From Clostridium mobile (lineage in GTDB: Bacteria; Bacillota; Clostridia; Clostridiales; Clostridiaceae), in the NCBI RefSeq assembly GCF_018918285.1, contig NZ_JAHLQF010000001.1, forward strand, positions 759,284 to 823,283: 64,000 nucleotides of DNA, written 5' to 3'. A model generated the notes under the pieces. It had not been told where the DNA came from, did no database searches, and was given only the letters and a program-made list of their open reading frames with translations. The position numbers were made by a program, and so were the translations under genes. How positions within the stretch are numbered: position 1 is the first letter of the stretch; every line of letters starts with the position of its first letter. This document shows, one piece after another, positions 9,217 to 18,422 of this stretch.

Positions 9217-9242
9217 AGTTTTATCATCCTTTTTATGTTTAA

Positions 9243-10460
9243 CTATTTTCCTAATATTTGCTCCATGCTTCTAAATCCAATGTATGGGTCCCATCCTGTT
9301 GGATTCTTTTCATTCATTTTTACTAAAGCCATTTCTTGTGTTCCAAGTCTTTTTCCATTTGAGAAGTCTATAGATCCACCAAATGGATTTTCAATTGGTG
9401 AAGACTCAAGAGCATCCATGTAAGATTCCCAAGTTAATTCCTTATCACCAACACGTCTTAAACCTTCTGTAAAAAAGTGTGCTGCTATCCATCCTGTCAT
9501 GGCATAAGCATTGTTACTGAAGTCTTCACTTGAAGTTTCCTTTATCCATTTTCTATATTCATCCATAGTCGGTTTTGTCGCATCCACCCAAGCATGAGCA
9601 TAAATGTCAAATTTATTATTAACTGTTGAAGCTACTGCCTCTGTCATAGTTTTGTCGGCATTTACATATGTTGTTAAGGCTGGCTTAGTATTGCCTTGCT
9701 TTGCAAGTTCTTTAGCTATTTGTGGGAATGTGCCTTGTATTCCAGCTATAATTACTATGTCTACATTTTCATTTTTAATTTTTGATACTGCTGCTGATAC
9801 GTCTTCTGAGCCTGGAGCTACTTGCTCATCAACTACAGTTAATCCACCAAGGGTATTAGCCTCCTGTTGAATGCCTTTTAATAAGTCTTTACCAGCATCA
9901 TCATTTGTATAAATAACTCCTATTTTACTTGCTTTAAACTCTCCCTTTGCCCAAGTTGCCATTATACGTCCTTCCATTGGGTAAACTGGCTGTACTGGAT
10001 ATATGCATCTCTCATTCCCTTCAGCTTTTTCATTGTAGAGAATACCTGTCCCTGTAGCGAAGTAAACTGCTGGAATTCCTTTTTCTTTTATATCATTTAA
10101 TGTAGCTCCAACAATTGGAGTTCCAAAGTGACCAACTAAAGCAAATACTTTTTCGTCATTTACTAGTCTCTCAAGAGCTGCTTTACCTTTTTCAGGATTA
10201 AACTCGTCATCTTGATGCACATATTCAATTTTTCTTCCGTTTATTCCTCCACCCTCATTCACCATTTTTAAGTAAGCCTCTATACCTACTTTAAATGGCA
10301 CTCCTACTGGTGCAAGAGCTCCTGAAGTAGCTGCACTGTTACCTATTTTTATAGTAGTATCTGTTACCCCTTGTGCTTTCTCAGTTTCTTTGCCACAACC
10401 TGCTAAAGCTACCGTTGCAACCATTAATGTAGCTAATAATAATGAAATTTTTCTTCTCAT
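9243..10460 (-). CDS. Branched-chain amino acid-type ABC transporter substrate-binding lipoprotein
   Basis: The 405-residue product starts with a lipoprotein signal (VATVALAGCGKE, lipobox LAGC) and continues as a Peripla_BP_6 (LivJ/LivK-like) protein with typical blocks TIKIGNSAATSGALAPVG, GKAALERLVNDEKV and GVIYTNDDAGKDLL. It is anchored outside the membrane and delivers substrate to LivHMGF. The gene lies after livF with a 100-base gap containing AT-rich repeats, which may allow higher expression of the binding protein. The family also binds amides, urea and aromatic acids, so leucine/isoleucine/valine is not assured. Confidence 0.9.
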   Translation of the reverse strand: MRRKISLLLATLMVATVALAGCGKETEKAQGVTDTTIKIGNSAATSGALAPVGVPFKVGIEAYLKMVNEGGGINGRKIEYVHQDDEFNPEKGKAALERLVNDEKVFALVGHFGTPIVGATLNDIKEKGIPAVYFATGTGILYNEKAEGNERCIYPVQPVYPMEGRIMATWAKGEFKASKIGVIYTNDDAGKDLLKGIQQEANTLGGLTVVDEQVAPGSEDVSAAVSKIKNENVDIVIIAGIQGTFPQIAKELAKQGNTKPALTTYVNADKTMTEAVASTVNNKFDIYAHAWVDATKPTMDEYRKWIKETSSEDFSNNAYAMTGWIAAHFFTEGLRRVGDKELTWESYMDALESSPIENPFGGSIDFSNGKRLGTQEMALVKMNEKNPTGWDPYIGFRSMEQILGK

Positions 10461-10563
10461 CTTTAATCCCCCTAATTAATAATTTTAAATTAATGATTAA
10501 TATATAGTGATTAATATATTAAGAGATTTCTCCCTTTGGATACTTTAATCTTTTTAAGAGGTT

Positions 10564-11283
10564 CTAACATGATCCTAAATAAGCTTCTATAAGTTTCTTA
10601 TCTTTAATTAAGTCACTTGCTTTTCCAGATATATTTATTTCTCCCACTTCTAAAACGTAGGCATAATCCGCTATTTTTAAGGTTTGAAGGGCATTTTGCT
10701 CAATGATGAGCACTGTGGTTCCCTCTTCATTGATTTCCTTAACAATTTTAAATATATCTCTAACAATAAGGGGAGCTAATCCTAGTGATGGCTCGTCTAA
10801 CAAAAGAACCTTAGGACTACTCATGAGTGCTCTTCCTATAGCTAACATCTGCTGCTCTCCTCCACTTAAAGTCCCAGCTATTTGCTTCTCCCTTTCCTTA
10901 AGCCTAGGAAAGTATCTATAAACTCTATCTAAATTTCTCTTTATTTCCTCTTTGTTTTTTAATGTAAAAGCTCCTGTTTTTAAGTTGTCTACCACTGAAA
11001 GGTCTGAAAAAATTTGTCTTCCTTCTGGTGATTGCATAATCCCTAGTGAAGTGATTTTCTCTGCAGACATTTTGGTAATATCTTTATCGAAAAAATTTAT
11101 TTTCCCAGCTTCTACTTTTGCAATACCAGAAATAGCCTTTAAAGTAGTGGTTTTTCCTGCGCCATTGGCTCCTAATAGTGCTACAATTTTTCCTTTAGGG
11201 ACTTTCACATTTATTCCTTTTAAAGCTTCTATGCTTCCATAGGAAACTTTGAGGTTTTCGATACTTAACGCTATCTCACTCAT
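10564..11283 (-). CDS. livF: LivF-type ABC transporter ATPase
   Basis: This 239-residue ATPase has Walker A LLGANGAGKTTTLKAI, ABC signature GTLSGGEQQMLAIGRAL and Walker B VLLLDEPSLGLAP, the last characteristic of LivF. I start it at ATG 11283, where GGAAAGG stands 8 bases upstream; the upstream in-frame ATG overlaps that site. It begins one base after the livG stop. It energises import of a branched-chain amino acid-like substrate together with LivG. Confidence 0.9.
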   Translation of the reverse strand: MSEIALSIENLKVSYGSIEALKGINVKVPKGKIVALLGANGAGKTTTLKAISGIAKVEAGKINFFDKDITKMSAEKITSLGIMQSPEGRQIFSDLSVVDNLKTGAFTLKNKEEIKRNLDRVYRYFPRLKEREKQIAGTLSGGEQQMLAIGRALMSSPKVLLLDEPSLGLAPLIVRDIFKIVKEINEEGTTVLIIEQNALQTLKIADYAYVLEVGEINISGKASDLIKDKKLIEAYLGSC

Positions 11284-11284
11284 G

Positions 11285-12073
11285 CTATTCATCCTTTCCT
11301 AGATATGCTTCTTGTACTTCTTTATTAGTTTGAATTTCTTTAGGAGTTCCTTCTGCTAACTTTTTACCAAATGAAATTGCGCAAATACGGTCACAAATAT
11401 CCATTACCAATCTCATGTCATGTTCCACCAGTAAAATATTGCAATTGTATTTACTCCTAATAGTTCTAATTAGCTCTGCTAGTTCTAAGGTTTCTACCTC
11501 ATTAAGTCCTGCAGCAGGCTCATCGAGAATAATTAATCTTGGATTGCTCATCAATGTCCTTCCTAATTCGATTTTCTTCAATATCCCATAAGGTTGACCA
11601 CTTGTTAACTCATCCTTTTTATCTTCTAATTGTAGAAACTTTAATACCCCCAAAGCTTTTTCTCTAAGCTTCTCCTCTTCTTTTCTTGCTCTTTTTAATC
11701 TTAATGATTGAGAAAAAATACCACTTTTATATTGTACATGAGCACCTACTAGTAAATTATCTAATAATGATAGCTCACTTATAAGTTCTACGTTTTGAAA
11801 GGTTCTAACCAATCCAAGCTTTATGATATTATGAGTTTTTTCTCCTACTAAATCTATTACAGAGCCGTCCTCTTTGGTAAAAAGAACACTGCCACCATCT
11901 GGTTTATAAAATTGAGTTATACAGTTAAATACTGTAGTCTTTCCTGCCCCATTAGGTCCAATAAGTCCATATATTTCACCTTCATTTATTGAAAAACTAA
12001 GATTGTCTACTGCCTTTAGTCCTAAGAAAGCTATTGATAGATTTTCTACTTTAAGCATTTGAACTTTGCTCAT
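11285..12073 (-). CDS. livG: LivG-type ABC transporter ATPase
   Basis: This 262-residue ATPase has Walker A GPNGAGKTTVFN, Walker B LIILDEPAAGLNEVE and the C-terminal LivG tail ending IQTNKEVQEAYLGKDE. The signature region reads QPYGILKKIELGRTL, the diverged form usual in LivG rather than LSGGQ. Its start overlaps the end of livM by 23 bases, indicating translational coupling; AAAGGTG precedes ATG 12073. Confidence 0.9.
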   Translation of the reverse strand: MSKVQMLKVENLSIAFLGLKAVDNLSFSINEGEIYGLIGPNGAGKTTVFNCITQFYKPDGGSVLFTKEDGSVIDLVGEKTHNIIKLGLVRTFQNVELISELSLLDNLLVGAHVQYKSGIFSQSLRLKRARKEEEKLREKALGVLKFLQLEDKKDELTSGQPYGILKKIELGRTLMSNPRLIILDEPAAGLNEVETLELAELIRTIRSKYNCNILLVEHDMRLVMDICDRICAISFGKKLAEGTPKEIQTNKEVQEAYLGKDE

Positions 12074-13064
12074 TTACTATCACCTTTTTCTTTTTAAAGT
12101 ATTTTTTTATATCATCGAAAACAAATATTAAACCATTTGGATAGAATAAAATGACAACAATTATTAATACTCCTGTAAATATAAAGGATAATCCATCCGT
12201 GCTTCCTATTAAGGGAAGTCTTTTTAGTATTAGTTCAGGTACTCCAAATACTATGAAAGATCCTATTATAGGCCCGCTTATGGTTCTCATACCTCCAATT
12301 ACTATCACCGCTACTATTTGAAGTGATAAGGTCAATGTCCAGGTAGAGGGATAAGCAAATTTTATAAAATGCACATAAAGGGCTCCTCCCAGTCCAGCGT
12401 ATACTGTCGCCACTCCAAAGGCTATAAGTTTGTATTTTAAAAGGTTTATTCCCATAGCTTGAGCTGCAGCTTCGCTTCCCCTCATGGTAAGTAGCGCTCT
12501 ACCAATTGGCCCATGAATAAAGTTATGGGTAAGTATCATCACTATAACTAAGACAACCACAAGCAATACAAAGGTACTCCCTCTATCTAACTTAATTGCT
12601 CCAAACAATACCGGATAGTTTGCATTTTTCCCTGAGAAACCTCCTGTGATAACTTCATACTCTACAAATACCTTTCTAAGAATTTCTGCTACCCCAAGGG
12701 TTGCTATTGCTAAATAATACCCTTCTAATCTTAAGGAGGCAGCGCCGATTAAAAGTCCAATAACAAGAGGTACTAGCATAGATATTAGAAGAGAAATTAT
12801 AAAGGGCATCTTCAAATCACTGGTTAGATAAGCTGATGTATATGCACCTAGTCCCATGAATCCTGCAGTTCCAAGAGAAATAAGACCAGAATACCCTAGC
12901 AATACATTCATTCCTATACCCACGATAGCGTAAAACAATATAGTTCCAAAGATTGTCACCGTAGCACTATTTAAAATTCCTTGTGATTGCAAGAATGGTA
13001 TCAAACATAATATAATTCCAAAAAGTATATATCTCCCATAAACATTTTTAAGTAATTTTTTCAT
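12051..13064 (-). CDS. livM: LivM-type ABC transporter permease
   Basis: This 337-residue integral membrane protein has the LivM family block GLISLGTAGFMGLGAYTSAYL and the EAA-like loop GRALLTMRGSEAAAQAMGI. I place the start at ATG 13064 (MKKLLKNVYGRY), because the upstream extension is hydrophilic and read-through of the livH end. It pairs with LivH to form the membrane channel. Confidence 0.88.
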   Translation of the reverse strand: MKKLLKNVYGRYILFGIILCLIPFLQSQGILNSATVTIFGTILFYAIVGIGMNVLLGYSGLISLGTAGFMGLGAYTSAYLTSDLKMPFIISLLISMLVPLVIGLLIGAASLRLEGYYLAIATLGVAEILRKVFVEYEVITGGFSGKNANYPVLFGAIKLDRGSTFVLLVVVLVIVMILTHNFIHGPIGRALLTMRGSEAAAQAMGINLLKYKLIAFGVATVYAGLGGALYVHFIKFAYPSTWTLTLSLQIVAVIVIGGMRTISGPIIGSFIVFGVPELILKRLPLIGSTDGLSFIFTGVLIIVVILFYPNGLIFVFDDIKKYFKKKKVIVNEQSSNA

Positions 13065-13083
13065 AGCAGTGTTATTCTCCTCT

Positions 13084-13959
13084 CTACACCTTTTTAACCA
13101 TCTTTTTACCAATGATTCCATTTGGTCTAAGTACTATAAATATAAGAATCAATGTATATACAATGGCATCTCCCCAGGTTGATGAAACATAAAATAGCAA
13201 AATATTTCTGCTTAAGCCAATAATATAGGCTCCTAAAACTGGGCCATAAAAAGTGGAGAATCCTCCTAATACACAGGCTATGAGAGCATTTATTTGAACA
13301 TTGTCCATCATAGAAACATTTACTGTAATAGATGGTGCTAACATTAAGGCTGATAACGTACCAAGTGCTGCTGCTATTGCCCAAGATACCATTGTTACAG
13401 TTTTAGTTGGAACTCCCATAAGTCTAGCGGTTTGCTCATTTGAGGATGTAACCCTTACTGCAAGACCCAATTTTGTTCTTTGTAGAAAATAGAATAATAC
13501 TAACATAACAACTATTCCTATAGTAATGTTAAGTAGAGCATTATAGGTAATAGAGGCCCCTCCTATATCCAATGTTCCTGACTCTATAAACCTTGGAAAA
13601 AACAATGGCATTGAGCCGAATATCATAGGTGCAATTCCTAAAAACAACATAATAAGTCCAAAAGTTATGATTTGCTTTGCTATTGGTGAGCTTTTATTTG
13701 CTCTTCTTATTATCACAATATCCACTAAGATACCCGTTATAATAGCAAATATCATGCCTACAATTGCAGCTACCCAAGCAGGACAATTGAATTTCATTAA
13801 AAATACTGTAGCTATAAATGCGTTAAACATTCCCACTGAACCTTGGGCAAAATTAGTGGTTCTACTTGTTCTAAATATAATGATGATACCAAGCGCTGCC
13901 AGTGCATAAACACTCCCTGTCTCTAGGCTACTAAATAATAATTGCAAAAAAATATCCAT
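13084..13959 (-). CDS. livH: LivH-type ABC transporter permease
   Basis: This 291-residue membrane permease has the LivH block SVYALAALGIIIIFRTSRTTNFAQGSVG and the loop GLAVRVTSSNEQTARLMGVP. ATG 13959 lies 4-6 bases after GGAGGAGAGG, so it is preferred to GTG 13965. It is the first gene of the liv operon, about 160 bases downstream of a -24/-12 promoter. Confidence 0.9.
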   Translation of the reverse strand: MDIFLQLLFSSLETGSVYALAALGIIIIFRTSRTTNFAQGSVGMFNAFIATVFLMKFNCPAWVAAIVGMIFAIITGILVDIVIIRRANKSSPIAKQIITFGLIMLFLGIAPMIFGSMPLFFPRFIESGTLDIGGASITYNALLNITIGIVVMLVLFYFLQRTKLGLAVRVTSSNEQTARLMGVPTKTVTMVSWAIAAALGTLSALMLAPSITVNVSMMDNVQINALIACVLGGFSTFYGPVLGAYIIGLSRNILLFYVSSTWGDAIVYTLILIFIVLRPNGIIGKKMVKKV

Positions 13960-14120
13960 ATACACCCTCTCCTCCCCTATGTAACAAATTGGTACAATGT
14001 CATTAATACTTACATAATTTTTCTATAGCTATTTAAGGTTTTTCTACGGTTTCCTACAGTTCCTACCCTTAGTAAGAACTTCATTGTACAGTCCTTTGTT
14101 TTCTTCACATTATATTACTA

Positions 14121-14135
14121 GCAAGTACCATGCCA
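14121..14135 (-). promoter_or_regulatory. Sigma-54 (-24/-12) promoter of the liv operon
   Basis: On the minus strand TGGCAT-GGTAC-TTGC is a full match to the RpoN promoter consensus. It lies in the 386-base gap between livH and the upstream hydrolase, which otherwise contains only that hydrolase's terminator and AT-rich DNA. The activator at 6862-8253 is the obvious partner. Confidence 0.85.
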
Positions 14136-14182
14136 AATTTATAATTTCCCCCTAGTCAGTTTTTTAATTTTAGTAATAGAAA

Positions 14183-14244
14183 AATGGCTACATTTACATT
14201 AATTAATGATAAATTTCATAATTAATATGGAAACTGCAGCCATT
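14183..14244 (-). terminator. Long hairpin terminator after the second hydrolase gene
   Basis: AATGGCT (14183-14189) pairs with AGCCATT (14238-14244) around an AT-rich imperfect stem. On the minus strand it is followed by TTTTTCTATT. It isolates the hydrolase gene from the liv operon. Confidence 0.7.
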
Positions 14245-14351
14245 CACATTTTAAAGATTATTTATTTTTCCCTATCTTAAGATTTCACGTTACTATTAAC
14301 ACATAATTATTATCATATAACTATTACTAAGCAATTTACACATCTATAAAT

Positions 14352-15248
14352 TTATAAATTTATAAATTGGTCAATTTCCTCATAAATCTCATTTAAACAG
14401 TCAACAAAAGGAGAATGTCCACAGTCTTTTAAAATAATCATTTGAGAATTTTTTATATGCTTATTTATGTCCTCTGCCATGGTAAAAGGAACTACATAAT
14501 CTCTATCCCCTTGAAATATGAGGGTAGGGGCTTCTATTTTATTGACTGCTCCATCACCCTTTGAAATTCCATTAAATTCTTCAGTTATATTAAAGTGCAC
14601 AAGAGAATAGTCTACATCCACTAAATTTCTTTGAGTAAGCATATCCTCTAAATACTTTTCATATCTATGACTTTCCGGTTTATTGTGGGTGTATATGACA
14701 TGATTCCATAACCCTCTATAAAATTCTTTATCTCTATTTTCTATAGCTCTTAAAACAGGAGCTACTTGTACAGGATCTTTTTCTATTTCCTCCTTAGTTA
14801 TTAAAAAATCTCCAGCTATAGGTTGTCCTTCTTCATTCTTTCTAAGAATGGGATAACCCTTAACCCCTACAGATTCAACTAAAATAAGTTTCTTTACCTT
14901 ATCACTATGATCTGCTGATAAATACATGCCCACTCCCCCACCAGTAGACCAACCTATGACTATGGCATTCTTTATTCCAATCTTCCCACAAAAATCATTC
15001 ACATCTTCACTAAAGTCCCTTAATGAGTTCACCCTATTGTTATAACTAGAAGCTCCAAAACCCCTTAGATCCACTGCATAAACCTTATACTTGGGAGTAA
15101 GCTTATCCATTAGTAAATCCCAGTGCTTAGAAGAAGTCATATTGCCATGAATCAATAAAATTGTTTCATCTCCACAGCCTGCCTCTCTATACCCAATAAC
15201 CTCTCCATTATCAATACTTACTGTCTTAATATCATACTGTTGTATCAT
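14352..15248 (-). CDS. Alpha/beta-fold hydrolase
   Basis: This 298-residue hydrolase has HGNMTSSKHWDLLMD (oxyanion HG), nucleophile elbow GWSTGGGV (Ser), acid in FQGDRDYVVP and His in KDCGHSPFVD. The start is ATG 15248; the longer reading from 15266 begins inside the ribosome site GGAGGGG. It is a single-gene unit with its own terminator, next to the sigma-54 liv operon, and resembles the hydrolase at 8401-9216 only in fold. Substrate unknown. Confidence 0.85.
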   Translation of the reverse strand: MIQQYDIKTVSIDNGEVIGYREAGCGDETILLIHGNMTSSKHWDLLMDKLTPKYKVYAVDLRGFGASSYNNRVNSLRDFSEDVNDFCGKIGIKNAIVIGWSTGGGVGMYLSADHSDKVKKLILVESVGVKGYPILRKNEEGQPIAGDFLITKEEIEKDPVQVAPVLRAIENRDKEFYRGLWNHVIYTHNKPESHRYEKYLEDMLTQRNLVDVDYSLVHFNITEEFNGISKGDGAVNKIEAPTLIFQGDRDYVVPFTMAEDINKHIKNSQMIILKDCGHSPFVDCLNEIYEEIDQFINL

Positions 15249-15390
15249 TTTATTACACCCCTCCAATCAATAAGTAAAATGAATGAATATGTAGCATGAA
15301 CCCTCCTTTCACTGATTTTTCAAAATATTTCTATTTATAGTATTTTCTATGTAGGGTGTGTTTTTACCTTGTGGAAATTAAATATAAATA

Positions 15391-15433
15391 AAAAAACTAT
15401 GTGTATGAAAAATCCAATAACACATAGTTTTTT
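15391..15433 (-). terminator. Bidirectional-type terminator after the antiporter gene
   Basis: AAAAAACTATGTGT (15391-15404) pairs with ACACATAGTTTTTT (15420-15433), giving a 14-bp stem that ends in a T run on the minus strand. It follows the K+/H+ antiporter stop codon. Confidence 0.8.
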
Positions 15434-15474
15434 TATTTATACTTAATAAGCAATTCTTATTATACTCATATTTT

Positions 15475-16911
15475 TTAACTAGTAACCCCAAATACATCTT
15501 GCATTTCCATAAGTTGTACTTTATTGTCTCCAGCCATCATAATAATATCCCCAGCTTCAACTATAGTAGCACCGTTTGGAGTAATTAGTTTTCTCCCTCG
15601 TTTAACCATTACTATCAATATCTCCGTAGGTATATCCAAATCCATTATAGCCTTTCCCGCCATTTTACTACCCTCTGGAATTGTCACTTCCAAAAGTTCC
15701 GCGTGAAGCTCTCCTGAATAATCAGTAAAGGTCTTAAGCACCGTCTCTTCCTCTGCTACCAAATCAAGCTTTTTAGCAATAGGAATAAAAAGAGTTCCCT
15801 GAACTACAACGGACACCAATGCTATAAAAAACACGATATTAAATATTTCATCTGCAACAGGTAGCCCTGCTGTTAAAGGGTATGTTGCAAAAACAATTGC
15901 CGCTGCACCACGAAATCCAACCCATGATACAAGTAACTGCTCTTTAATAGGTTTTTTAAACAAAGTCAAAACAATGAATATAGCCACTGGACGTGCAACA
16001 AAAATGATAAAAATTGCAACTGCCATTCCCTGTGTTGCTACGCTAGGTAATCTTGATGGAAAAGCTAATAATCCCAATGTGAAGAATAAAAGAATTTGCA
16101 TAAGCCAAGATAATCCATCAAAATAACGAACCAAGCTTATTTTATGAACAAGCCTACTGTTTCCTAGTATGAGACCTGTAATATAAACAGCTAAGAATCC
16201 ATTTCCTGAAAGCAATCCAGCGCCCGCATAGGATAACAGTGCAGTACCAATAACAATAATGGAATAAAGCCCATCAATATCAAGATTGATATTATTGATA
16301 AGCCATACTGAAAGTTTACCTATAATGGCACCTACCAGTACTCCTATTGCAATTTGTGTCAGTAAAAGTAAAAATATATTTTGACTTTCACCTAATATTA
16401 ACCCAAGAAAAACAGTGGTTAACATATATGCAATAGGGTCATTAGACCCGCTCTCCATTTCAAGCATAGGAGCTAGACCATTTTTAAGATTGAGCTGTTT
16501 CGATCGAAGTATAGAAAACACCGAGGCTGCATCCGTAGAGGATACTATGGAACCGAGTAACATTCCTTCAAGAAAGGTAAACCCAAGTACAAAATGAGCA
16601 AAAATTCCTATCAAAAATGCTGTAAGTACTACTCCAAGGGTAGCAAGCACACCGGCTGCCAGAGCAACGGGCTTCGCCGTCTTCCAACTTGTACCAAAAC
16701 CACCTGAAAACATAATAAATATAAGTCCGACATTACATAAATTTTCAGCAAGCTGTGGATCATTAAAATAAATGCCTCCTGGCCCATCTGAGCCCATAAG
16801 CATACCCATTGTAAGGAATATAACCAAGGTAGGTATACCGTACCTATATAAAACCTTACTAGAAACTGCGCATATAAGCAGAATTATTCCTGCGATAAAT
16901 AAAACATCCAT
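15475..16911 (-). CDS. K+/H+ antiporter with regulatory TrkA_C domain (CvrA/NhaP2-like)
   Basis: The protein has 478 residues. Twelve or so transmembrane segments of the CPA1 type include the ion-binding segment GSIVSSTDAASVFSILR and ESGSNDPIAYML (the two acidic positions of the antiporter core). A soluble TrkA_C-like domain occupies about residues 395-478 (IPEGSKMAGKAIMDLDIP...GDIIMMAGD). It should exchange cytoplasmic K+ or Na+ for protons and be gated by a ligand at the TrkA_C domain. It is a stand-alone gene with AGGGAGG before ATG 16911. Confidence 0.88.
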   Translation of the reverse strand: MDVLFIAGIILLICAVSSKVLYRYGIPTLVIFLTMGMLMGSDGPGGIYFNDPQLAENLCNVGLIFIMFSGGFGTSWKTAKPVALAAGVLATLGVVLTAFLIGIFAHFVLGFTFLEGMLLGSIVSSTDAASVFSILRSKQLNLKNGLAPMLEMESGSNDPIAYMLTTVFLGLILGESQNIFLLLLTQIAIGVLVGAIIGKLSVWLINNINLDIDGLYSIIVIGTALLSYAGAGLLSGNGFLAVYITGLILGNSRLVHKISLVRYFDGLSWLMQILLFFTLGLLAFPSRLPSVATQGMAVAIFIIFVARPVAIFIVLTLFKKPIKEQLLVSWVGFRGAAAIVFATYPLTAGLPVADEIFNIVFFIALVSVVVQGTLFIPIAKKLDLVAEEETVLKTFTDYSGELHAELLEVTIPEGSKMAGKAIMDLDIPTEILIVMVKRGRKLITPNGATIVEAGDIIMMAGDNKVQLMEMQDVFGVTS

Positions 16912-17102
16912 CTAATACCTCCCTTGTTATCTTAAGTTATATACTTTATTTTACCAAGTTATATAGTTAAAAACTAGACTGTATTTTCTTTACTTACAAT
17001 ATGTTCTGATTAATTTTACAATTTATACACAATTAGAATATAAGTTATTACATACATGTAAATTTATGATAATATTATATTATTGTGAAAGGAGTGGGTT
17101 CT

Positions 17103-17495
17103 ATGCGTATTGAAAGAAATGCTAAAATTGATGCAAATGAATTAAACAATTTATTGAAAACTATAGGATGGGGATTAAATTCACCTAAGAAGTTAGAAGA
17201 ATCTTTAGGATTATCCTGGGGATGGATTACTGTAAGAGATGATTTAAATAGACTTATAGGATTTGTTCAGATACTTTCTGATGGTATTAAACATGCTTAT
17301 ATATTAAGATTGCTTGTACATAAAGACTACCAAGGCAAAGGAATTGGTACAAAAATAATGGAGAATCTAATGGAGCTTCTTGAGGAAAACAATTTAAGCC
17401 CTGTTTTGTTAACAAAGCCCTCTGAAGAATCATTTTATTCTAAATTTGGATTATCAAGAAGCAACAAGGGATTTATTTCTTTATTTAAATGGTAA
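17103..17495 (+). CDS. GNAT-family N-acetyltransferase
   Basis: This 130-residue single-domain GNAT has an acetyl-CoA pyrophosphate loop LVHKDYQGKGIGTKIMENL. The start is taken at ATG 17103, behind AAAGGAG; an upstream GTG overlaps that site. The target, an amine on a metabolite, peptide or antibiotic, is unknown. It is separated from truA by 85 bases and may share its transcript. Confidence 0.85.
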   Translation: MRIERNAKIDANELNNLLKTIGWGLNSPKKLEESLGLSWGWITVRDDLNRLIGFVQILSDGIKHAYILRLLVHKDYQGKGIGTKIMENLMELLEENNLSPVLLTKPSEESFYSKFGLSRSNKGFISLFKW

Positions 17496-17580
17496 TAGTG
17501 CTATTATGATATAGATAGAGATATAAATAAAAATAGATTTTATGGTATATAATTAATACAAAAACTAAAGGTGGGTCTAG

Positions 17581-18318
17581 ATGAGAAATTTAAAAATGAC
17601 GATAGAATATGATGGAACTAGATACAAAGGATGGCAAAAACAAATTAAAGATGTTTCAACTGTGCAAGATAAAATAGAAACTGTTTTATCTAAAATGACA
17701 GGAGAAGACATTCAGGTGATAGGTTGTGGAAGAACGGATTCTGGTGTACACGCTGAAAATTATACAGCAAACTTTCATACTAATTCTAATCTCAGTATAG
17801 AGGATATGTTAAATTATCTATATACATTTTTACCTGAAGATATACTAGTAAAATCTATGAAAGATACTAGCGAAAGATTTCATGCAAGGTATAATGTAAA
17901 ATCAAAAACCTATGTATATAGGATAAATAACAATAAATTCAGAAGTGTATTTAACAAAAAATATTATTATCACATTAATGAAAAGCTTAATTTAAGCGCA
18001 ATGAGAGAGGGAGCAAAGTTTTTAATTGGAACTCATGATTTTCAAGGCTTTACCAGATTAAAATCTAAGGATAAATCAACTATTAGGACTATCAATTACA
18101 TAAATATAACTGAAAATTGTGGTATGATAGAAATGGAGATTAACGGAAATGGTTTTTTATTAAATATGGTTAGAATCATTGCCGGAACTCTCCTAGAAGT
18201 GGGTAAGGAGAACATTAAACCAGCAGATGTAGAAAGAATATTAAATGAAAAGAAGAGAGCAGAGACTAAATTAATTCTTGAAGCAAAAGGATTGTGCTTA
18301 AGAGATGTTCATTATTAA
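17581..18318 (+). CDS. truA: tRNA pseudouridine(38-40) synthase TruA
   Basis: This 245-residue enzyme has the family signature [11 protein letters not shown] near the start and the catalytic loop [14 protein letters not shown] with the essential Asp. The later motif [17 protein letters not shown] is also typical. It converts uridines 38-40 of the tRNA anticodon arm to pseudouridine. The ribosome site AAAGGTGGG precedes ATG 17581. It is a solitary copy outside the usual ribosomal-protein context, probably a second TruA as is common in clostridia. Confidence 0.93.
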   Translation: MRNLKMTIEYDGTRYKGWQKQIKDVSTVQDKIETVLSKMTGEDIQVIGCGRTDSGVHAENYTANFHTNSNLSIEDMLNYLYTFLPEDILVKSMKDTSERFHARYNVKSKTYVYRINNNKFRSVFNKKYYYHINEKLNLSAMREGAKFLIGTHDFQGFTRLKSKDKSTIRTINYINITENCGMIEMEINGNGFLLNMVRIIAGTLLEVGKENIKPADVERILNEKKRAETKLILEAKGLCLRDVHY

Positions 18319-18362
18319 TAGTTTTATCACTGGAAAGTAATAATAAAAATTCAAATAAGAAA

Positions 18363-18392
18363 CGTACATAGATTTATATAAATCTATGTACG
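18363..18392. terminator. Perfect palindrome between convergent truA and rtcB
   Basis: A 30-base perfect palindrome, two 15-base arms reading CGTACATAGATTTAT and its complement, lies midway between the two convergent genes. It can end transcription from both directions. Confidence 0.75.
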
Positions 18393-18422
18393 CCTTATTA
18401 TCCTCTTACTGTTAATTCAATT

